The notes under the pieces were generated by a model, which ran no database searches, was not told the DNA's origin, and saw nothing but the letters and a program-made list of their open reading frames with translations. From assembly GCA_002887195.1 (NCBI GenBank), contig PJAB01000137.1, forward strand, positions 1-38,404: a DNA stretch of 38,404 nt, read 5' to 3'. This stretch comes from Chrysochromulina parva. Lineage: Eukaryota > Haptophyta > Prymnesiales > Chrysochromulinaceae. A program made the translations under genes and the position numbers. Shown one piece after another: positions 1 through 6,632 of the stretch; position 1 is the stretch's first letter, and every line of letters starts with the position of its first letter.

Positions 1-1136
1 CCCGTGGCCTCAAGCTTCTCCTTGTAGCCCGGCAGCCGGTGTGCGAGCATGGCGGCCAGGCTGCGGAGCAGCGAGCCGGGCGCCGACTGCGCCGGGTTGT
101 CGTGGCGGCAAAAGTGCCAGGCGACGGCACGGTGGATGACACGGTCTAGGAGCTCAGCCGTTAGCACCGACTTTCCGGTGCCACCGCCACCCATCAGCCA
201 GAAGAGCTGGGGCGATGCCGGGTCGTCGAGCCATTTGAGGATCTCGGCAAAGGCCCACTCGCGCGTGCCTTGGAGGTGCGCGCTCTTCTTCTCGCGCCAC
301 AGCTCGCGAAAGTCATGAGGCTTCAGATCCTTCAGATCGAGCGTCGGTGGCAGGCTCAGCTGTCCTAGCGTCTGGCTCTCGGACAGAGATGAAGCACCCG
401 GGGTCAGCCCAGATGGAGCTGCCTCCGGCACGTCAAGACCGAGACTCACGAGCTTTTTCTTTTCTTGGTCGCCCACTTTGACGAGGAACACTGACCGCTC
501 CTGCGCTGATGCACCTTCGTAGGCGGCCTTGATGTCCGCGTCTGGGCTCTCGTCGGTCAAAGCAGAGGCACCCGCACCCATGCCGCCCCGGATGCGCATC
601 ATCCCCTCAAGTAGTTCCCCTGCCGACTTCGCCTCCGCCTCCGCCTCCGCCTCCGCCACCGCTACCTGAGCCGCTTGCGCCGCCACTGCAACGGCGTCGT
701 CGTCGATGCCATCGAGGTTGGTGTCGTCCCCGTCGTCAAGGTAGGAATTATCCTGCGCGGGGCGCTTGATCGCGGGTGAAGTCGCTTGCAGGCCCCCCAC
801 AGCAGGCTTTGGCATGGGCGTTGGCATCCCAATCTTATTGGGCCTTTCTGAGATCGTCTGTTTCGCTGCCGCCTGCGCCTGCACACCGCGGGTGCTCAAC
901 GCATTCGCGCGTGCGCTCGACGGTCCCGATGAAAACAGCCGTTGCAGTTCTGCCACCTCGGATGCCTCGTTGACAGCAGAAGCAAGCGGCAGAAGCTCAC
1001 TCAACTCCTTCCAAAGAGTCGCTCCGCCGTCCTTGGGCTGCACACGAACGTGTGCACCGAAGCGCTTGATGACAGTGCCGGTAGTTTCGACTCTCATATG
1101 CTTGAAGCGCACGTAGTCGCCCTCCTTCGGGTCCAT
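1..1136 (-). CDS. NACHT/STAND-type P-loop NTPase, N-terminal 378 codons (runs off the left edge)
   Basis: The frame is open without a stop from an ATG at 1136 to the left edge, so only the first 378 codons are present. Seen: a Walker A motif GGGGTGKS with its lysine at about residue 322, preceded by GTREWAFAEILKWLDDP and LFWLM and followed by VAWHFCRHDNPAQSAPGSLL. This is the layout of NACHT-type STAND ATPases, in which an ATP-driven switch controls oligomerisation, often in signalling or defence proteins. Upstream are a short basic, beta-rich stretch (residues 5-40, GDYVRFKHMRVETTGTVIKR) that could be a small SH3/KOW-like fold, an alanine/glutamate run (EAEAEAEA) from a GCCTCC repeat, and an acidic linker. 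Walker B, the sensor region and any C-terminal repeats lie outside the window. The NTPase class is well supported. The biological role is inference. Confidence 0.8.
   Translation of the reverse strand, partial: MDPKEGDYVRFKHMRVETTGTVIKRFGAHVRVQPKDGGATLWKELSELLPLASAVNEASEVAELQRLFSSGPSSARANALSTRGVQAQAAAKQTISERPNKIGMPTPMPKPAVGGLQATSPAIKRPAQDNSYLDDGDDTNLDGIDDDAVAVAAQAAQVAVAEAEAEAEAKSAGELLEGMMRIRGGMGAGASALTDESPDADIKAAYEGASAQERSVFLVKVGDQEKKKLVSLGLDVPEAAPSGLTPGASSLSESQTLGQLSLPPTLDLKDLKPHDFRELWREKKSAHLQGTREWAFAEILKWLDDPASPQLFWLMGGGGTGKSVLTAELLDRVIHRAVAWHFCRHDNPAQSAPGSLLRSLAAMLAHRLPGYKEKLEAT
621..658. repeat. (GCCTCC)n simple repeat inside the NACHT gene
   Basis: Hexamer-like run of CCTCCG that encodes the alternating Glu-Ala stretch of the minus-strand protein. 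It keeps the reading frame. Confidence 0.8.
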
Positions 1137-1774
1137 GAGAGATGCTCGGGTTGAGCGTTCGGGGGGGGTTCCGCCGACGTCGCCCCCCGCCACGACCCCG
1201 GCCATCCTTTGGTGCCGCGCTGACGCTCGGCTGCAACCTAAATTTGGTTTCCTGATTGCTGTGCAACAGCTGAGTGACACGACCGCACACCCAGACCGAG
1301 ACACGGCCCCGCCCGTCTGATTGTCTGTCCGGAGTTCGCGGACCGCGCGCGCAATTGCCAATTCCGCAATAGAGGAAAGACTAAACTAACTAAGAGTGCG
1401 ACCGTGTGAACCCCGACATCTGCGACAACCGGGGCGCGGCGGGGCGCGCCTGTGGAAATTCTTTGAGTACTCGCCGCCCGCGCGCGCCGCCCGCGCGCGC
1501 CGCCCGCGCGCGGCGCGCGGTCCGGCACCGCGGTAATTGTTGAAATAAGACTGTAGACCGTCTGGGGAGGTCGAAGGACTGAGCGCACCTGCCATACACC
1601 TGCCAGATGCGACCAGATGCGAGGGGTTAGACCCATGGTTGGACACTCCATGTGAGAAACCACGTCGAGTCACTCCACTTGTGGATCCGCAATGGCGGCA
1701 TCGCGCGACGCACGGGTACCACACTCGATAGATGAGCGGATGAAACGTCGTGACCTCAGTTGTAGGCCCTATCT
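1137..1774. other. Spacer between the NACHT gene start and the DAGL gene end
   Basis: No convincing gene. It should hold the promoter of the leftward NACHT gene and the 3' end of the DAGL gene. It contains a striking alternating CG tract (1475-1520, listed separately). Short open frames here are composition-driven and repeat-coded. No tRNA or other RNA gene was recognised. Confidence 0.6.
1475..1520. repeat. 13-bp GC-only tandem repeat, three copies
   Basis: The unit CGCCCGCGCGCGC occurs at 1475-1487, 1488-1500 and 1501-1513 (the last copy ends in G) and runs on into CGCGCGG. The tract is pure G+C with long alternating CG stretches, so it could adopt Z-DNA or slip during replication. It lies about 340-380 bp upstream of the NACHT start codon. 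Confidence 0.85.
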
Positions 1775-4353
1775 TCAGACAAACCGCATCATCGGGCCCG
1801 CACTCGCCTGCGCCCGTGCGAGCTGCAACACTTTGAGGACCTTGTCGGGCATGTGATCGGCCACACCGCGGTGCAGCGGCAGCCGGATGCGTCGCAGCTG
1901 CGCGGCATCAGGCAGCTCCTCGGCACGCCACGTGCCGCGTCCGGTGCCGCGCCGAAGACGTATGAGGCGGCCAGGTGGCCAGAGCGGGCGCTGGCGATCG
2001 GGGCGCGTCGCCCGATGCGACGCGAGCAGCTGGCGGGCTTTCTCAGAGGGGGGGTCGCCCGCACTTTCCCAGTCGACTGCCAACGCGAGCCCGTCGGCAT
2101 CCGCGTTGCCCTCGATGCACAGAGGCGGGGGCGGCGCGTGCACCCTCCCCGCGCGGCGACGCGTGCAGCCACACAGGGCGCTCGCGACGAGGTCGTACGC
2201 AATCGCGGCCTTACTAGCACGCGAAAAGCAGAGTGCATGCAGAAGCTCATCTCGAAGGAGCTCTGTTGTCGCTAGGCTCAATGTGGGCACCACATCATTC
2301 TCAACGAAGACAGACGTGGTGAAGGCGCGGCTGGCGGCGGCCACGCCACGGGTGAGCATCCCGCCGGGCGGTGAGAACGCCACACAGCGCACGTCGACCT
2401 GATGAGCACGCGTCGCGTATCAGTAGAGCCTAATGAGGGAGGCAATCAGCACGCAATCACCACCTGATGAGCACGCCACGTGTCGCGTATCAGTAGAGCG
2501 AGCACGGCAGCGACGCCCGCCCCGAGCGAGTGGCCTGTGATGATGAGTGCAAATCCCTTGCAGCTCGATGTGTCTCCTAGGAGCAGACGACCAAGCACTC
2601 CCGACCCCACCAGGGTGCGCTCGAGGGCCATCGCCGCCTTGCAGACCCCGCCGTGCGCTGCGGCCTTGCCATGGTCCGCAGCAGCCCCCTCAACGCCCGG
2701 TGGGAGCGGGTGCGGGTGCGCCATCGCGTCCGTCGCTATGTCGGTTACAGACAACGTGCCACGAATGGCCACGATCACCTCGCAGTGCTCACGATCGACT
2801 AGCAAGCAAAAGGGCTTGTGCTCGAAAGTATTACTCCATTCGGCTGCACGCACCTCCACCGGTGCGCGGCGCCCCGATGCGCGGCCACGGCTCGTCGCGG
2901 CCTCCCCGCCGTTGGTCGCTCGTCGCTCGTGCGCCTCACGCAGTGTCTGGAGCAGAGCCACGTCATGCGCGCTCCTTCCCGCGCCCCGGACGTCACCGCC
3001 AAGGGCTGCTGCCGTGCCTGGAGCGTCGTATCGAGCGCCGCTGCTAACGGCTCCGTCGCCATCGCTGTCGCCTCCTCTGGTACTGCAGGAGCGGAGACAG
3101 CACAGCGAGGCGAGCGCGCACGGCGCATGCACGCAGCACGTGCCGCGCAGCCGGTAAGCATAGAGCGGCCAGCCATACACGCCCATGCACGCCCACATCC
3201 ATCGCTCAAGCTCCGCTAACCGCTCAGGCTCGTCGAAGGGCTGAGCGCCGTGCTGGGCGTCGAAGGGCTGAGCGCCGTGCTGGGCGTCGAAGGGTTGAGC
3301 GCCGTGCTGGGCGTCGAAGGGCTGAGCGCCGTGCTGGGCACCGGCCGCGAGAGGCATCGGCCGCGTTGCGTCCGCGTTCGACGCGCCGTGCTGGGCGCCA
3401 AACGAGCCGCCCTCGTCCATCCGATTAACGAAGCCGCCCTCGTCCATCCGAACGAAGCAATTAACGAAGCCTGAGCGATGATTGCCGAGGACCGCGCTGC
3501 CGTGGAGCCTCTCGGGCGGGCCGCTGGGCGTGAGCTGCACATTCGTGCGCTCGATCTGCTGCGTGTGTTGCTCTGAGACGAGCACGAGGGCGGCGAGTAG
3601 GTCGTTGAATGTAAGGTCGAGTTCCGCAGGTACCACCGTCGCCAGTAACCTCGCGATCTGGGATTCAATCTGCTTCCAGTCGGAGCCATCGACACCGCGC
3701 AAGGAGCAGAAGAACGTGGACGCAAACCGGCTGGACCAGCCCGTGGGCAGCGGCCTCGCCACCGGGCCGGTGGTCGACAGGTTGCCCAGGGCAATCGCCG
3801 ACAGGAAGTCCTCTGCCACACTCGCGTGGGTCGTCGGGCCAAGTACGAAGAGCATGGACAGCACGCCGAGCATCCAGCTGCTCGCGTGCGCCCAGGCCAC
3901 GACGCGCTGCGCGGTAATTAGCGCATCCACGCTGGTGCGAACCTCTTGATCGCAATAGTCCTTCTCGCCGGCGGTCGCTAAGTACAAACCCCAGCCGATT
4001 ACGCCGGACTCAAGCATCTGCAGCACCAAACGCGCCGTCAGCAGCGGTGGCACGGTCTTCTGCCGCATCGGCACGCCACCGAGGATGCTCCCGTACGACG
4101 AAGCTCGCCACAGAAGGGCTTCGATCACGTAGTGACTGGCGTAAACTGACGTAACTGCGATGGCCCACGTGGTGAGAAAGAGGTCGCATCTGTTGCTCAC
4201 ACCACTCATGAAGCTTCGATCGAGGCCGAGAAAGATGATTGCGACCACGACCCCGAGCCAACCGATACGCATCGAGCACGCGAGAGCGGCGTACACGGCG
4301 AAGTCGTCCGTGCCAATGCGCCAGTCGCGGCCGAGCCATTGCATCGCCGGCAT
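1775..4353 (-). CDS. DAGL: Diacylglycerol lipase (sn-1-specific, class-3 lipase fold); join of 4353-2464 and 2398-1775
   Basis: The two exons encode 837 residues, between human DAGLB and DAGLA in size. The family cleaves diacylglycerol to monoacylglycerol and a fatty acid at membranes. Seen: four N-terminal hydrophobic helices (about residues 19-45, 60-83, 104-127, 151-173); the family marker YGWPLYAYRL; AIRGTLSVTDIATDAMAHP; the nucleophile elbow GHSLGAG (Ser about 609); then, across the intron, CVAFSPPGGML, the acid VENDVVP (Asp about 665) and a C-terminal ADHMPDKVLKVL whose His (about 812) aligns with the DAGL catalytic His. The triad is therefore complete. The start is the ATG at 4353, just before the first membrane segment. 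Between the membrane part and the lipase domain is a low-complexity insert with four AQHGAQPFD repeats. The exon join is phase 0 and restores the RAHQ-VDVRCVAF order expected of the family. It is divergent from the RhoGEF gene. Confidence 0.92.
2399..2463 (-). other. 65-nt phase-0 GT-AG intron of the DAGL gene, flanked by a duplication
   Basis: On the minus strand the intron opens GTGGTGATTGCG and closes GCGTGCTCATCAG. Removing it joins CAG to GTCGAC and brings the catalytic Ser exon into frame with the catalytic Asp/His exon. Unspliced RNA meets a stop within six codons. The 38 bp at 2462-2499 (exon 1 end) recur as 33 bp at 2397-2429 (intron end), identical apart from a 5-nt gap. Each copy carries an AGGT that supplies one splice site. 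The remaining 32-nt insert (2430-2461) contains CTGATTGCC and CCCTCATTAG, motifs shared with the intron at 19713-19787. Confidence 0.88.
3232..3339 (-). repeat. 27-bp in-frame tandem repeat, four copies, in DAGL
   Basis: Four near-identical 27-bp units (3232-3258, 3259-3285, 3286-3312, 3313-3339) encode four copies of AQHGAQPFD at about residues 339-374. Only single-base differences are seen (for example ggctg versus ggttg). A further AQHGA occurs a little upstream in the protein, and a second short duplication (VNRMDEGG) lies next to it. The unit is a multiple of three, so copy number can change without breaking the gene. Confidence 0.92.
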
Positions 4354-4572
4354 GTGAACCGCGATGTGAACACAGCGATCCGGCTCCCCGAAGCTCGGCG
4401 CAAAAGCGAGCGCGGTTCAGCAGTACTATTTTTGATGAAGCGTCTCCGTGTCGTACATGACGGAGTTTGAGGGGGGGGTCGAGTTTGAATTGGGGTTCCT
4501 CTAAGTCCGCACCCCGCCGACCCGTCCACTTCGGATGCGCATTCACGCGAACCCTCGAGCCAATCACCAATC
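4354..4572. promoter_or_regulatory. Bidirectional promoter region DAGL / RhoGEF
   Basis: 219 bp separate two divergent start codons, so the promoters and 5' leaders of both genes must lie here or overlap the coding ends. No TATA box or other known element was recognised. Confidence 0.5.
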
Positions 4573-6423
4573 ATGGCCACCTTCACGGATTGGGTCTACC
4601 TGCCCGCGGACGATTCGGACGACCCCATGCACTACTACGCCAACTTGACAACAGGAGAATCGCAGTGGGATCGGCCGAGAGTGCTCGACGCCAACTGCGG
4701 AAGCGCCTCAGCGGCCGGCAAGACAACCTGTCAAGTTTCCGTGGTGGCCAAGTGGGTGGAGTTCATGGACGAGCATCATGGGCGTCCCTACTTATACAAC
4801 AACGAGACAGGCGAGTCGGCTTGGGTCCTCCCGGCGGACGAGGACGAGGACAAGCCGCAGTGCGAGGAAGAGGCTCCGTGCGTCAAGGTCGACGAGGTGG
4901 CCAGGTCAGAGGTGGAGAAGGCGCTCGCCAAGACGGAAAAGCGCGCGGCACACCGGCTGAAGCTCCTCAAGGAGATCGTGAGCACCGAACAATCATATGT
5001 GGACTCACTCCGCGCACTCAACAAGGTATACGTCGACCCGCTGCGCATGGTGGCTGACGTGCCCAAGGGTGCGATCTTCACGCATAATGACCTGGACGCC
5101 ATCTTCTTGAACATCACTGTGATCATCAAGGTCAACGAGGCCTTCCTCAGCGAGCTTCTCGAAGAAGAGAAGAAGTGGCCAAACGTCAATTACGCGCCCA
5201 TCCTCAAGAAGGCGGCGACCAAGTTCAAGGGCTGCTATACCCGCTACGTCAACAACTTTGACGACGCGGCGGGGAAGCTGCTCACAATCGGCACGTCAGA
5301 CAAACCTGCGGACAAGGACAAGCTACGCTACCTCGTCGGCTCCGCGCGCCACCCCGACGCTAAGGGGCGCGACTTGCGCTCCTTCCTAATCCAGCCAGTG
5401 CAGCGGGTGCCCCGCTACCGCATGCTGCTCGATGAATTGCTCAAACACACCGACGAAGACCACGTGGAGCGCGCCGACATCCAGGAGGCGCTCGAGATGG
5501 TGATTACGCTCGCCAAGTCGTTCAATGAGGACAAGCGCGCTGTTGAGGACCACGCCATCCTCAAGGAGGTCTTCGAAATGTTTTGTGACAAGGACGCGAG
5601 AGACCTCAAGGCGGAGCTCAACTCGTTTGAGCGCAAGTTTGTCAAAGAGGGCTCCCTCGTCAAGCAGCGCCTATCGCACCGGCAGCGGCGGCAGCTCTTC
5701 TTGTTCAGCGACATCTTACTGTACGCTGAGGCGGGCATGGCCGGCAAGGGCTTCAAGCTAAAGGGCAAGATCCAACTGCTCGATGGCACGCGCGTCGAGT
5801 CGCTGCCGAGCACCGAGGACTCGCCGCATGCATTCGCCCTCGTCGAAAATGGCGGGAAGGGGTACACTTGGCTCGCCGAGTCCGCCGCAGAGAAGGACGA
5901 GTGGTTCCAGGCCATCGATGGCGCCATCCGGGCGGTGCGCAAGGCCGCCGACCTGGACGCGAGCGACGCGTCGGATCTGATTTCGATGGTGAAGAGCAAG
6001 AGGTTGCACGAGCGCATCGCCGTCCTGCAGGGTGGGAGCACGCTCATCAAGTACAACAACAGCGACGGCAAGTCGACGCCGCGCTGGGTATGCGTGACCC
6101 TCGACAAATTCGGCGCCGCCGAGCTCATACGGTGGGGCGACACAAGGACCCAGGACTGCAAGTCGGAGAAGCGCCTTACCGAGGCCACCGCGCTCCTCCA
6201 CGGCGCCAAGTCGTCCACCTTCTTCAAGCAAAAGGGCGTCAAGGCGGATCAAGACTGGCAGTGCTTCTCGCTAGTCTTCAAGGACCGCACGCTGGACTTT
6301 GCCGCCGCCACCGTGGGACTGCTGCTCGATTGGTACCTCGCGCTTGGGGCGCTGCTCCCGCACTCGACGGAGCAGATCCTCGATGAAGAGCAGCTGCGCG
6401 CGCGCATCAGTAGTCAGATGTGA
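4573..6423 (+). CDS. WW-WW-RhoGEF (DH)-PH protein
   Basis: 616 residues from an ATG in good context (aatcATGgcc), with no intron. Two WW domains open the protein: W7 to P35 with YYANLTTGESQW, and W61 to P87 with YLYNNETGESAW. WW domains bind proline-rich ligands. A Dbl-homology domain follows (about 130-320): LKEIVSTEQSYVDSLRALNK is the conserved first helix, and DLRSFLIQPVQRVPRYRMLL is the hallmark of the GTPase-contact helix. Next is a PH domain (about 345-455; EGSLVKQR, RRQLFLFSDILLY, ending EKDEWFQAIDGAI). The last ~150 residues (about 465-605; STPRWVCVTLDKFGAAELIRW) look like a second, divergent PH-like fold. The expected role is nucleotide exchange on Rho/Rac-type GTPases near membranes. 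The GTPase partner cannot be told from sequence. Confidence 0.9.
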   Translation: MATFTDWVYLPADDSDDPMHYYANLTTGESQWDRPRVLDANCGSASAAGKTTCQVSVVAKWVEFMDEHHGRPYLYNNETGESAWVLPADEDEDKPQCEEEAPCVKVDEVARSEVEKALAKTEKRAAHRLKLLKEIVSTEQSYVDSLRALNKVYVDPLRMVADVPKGAIFTHNDLDAIFLNITVIIKVNEAFLSELLEEEKKWPNVNYAPILKKAATKFKGCYTRYVNNFDDAAGKLLTIGTSDKPADKDKLRYLVGSARHPDAKGRDLRSFLIQPVQRVPRYRMLLDELLKHTDEDHVERADIQEALEMVITLAKSFNEDKRAVEDHAILKEVFEMFCDKDARDLKAELNSFERKFVKEGSLVKQRLSHRQRRQLFLFSDILLYAEAGMAGKGFKLKGKIQLLDGTRVESLPSTEDSPHAFALVENGGKGYTWLAESAAEKDEWFQAIDGAIRAVRKAADLDASDASDLISMVKSKRLHERIAVLQGGSTLIKYNNSDGKSTPRWVCVTLDKFGAAELIRWGDTRTQDCKSEKRLTEATALLHGAKSSTFFKQKGVKADQDWQCFSLVFKDRTLDFAAATVGLLLDWYLALGALLPHSTEQILDEEQLRARISSQM

Positions 6424-6632
6424 ACATCATTTACAACTAATCTCATGTACAATGACTAGAAAAGTGGGTTTGCTTGCTTGCTTGCTTGAGAGAAGTAGCC
6501 ATCTTTGGGTTATTACGGCGCGCCCAGGTTTCCCCACAGAAAGGATAGAGGCCGAGGCCAGATCCTGCCCTACAGCAGCCGCCGGCGGGTGGTTGGCCCT
6601 TCGGCGAAGTAGGCCTCCAATAGCTCTGAGCC

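Noticed and set aside
5415..6242. 275-codon frame opposite the RhoGEF gene
   Set aside because: Antisense of the DH-PH coding region with no domain.
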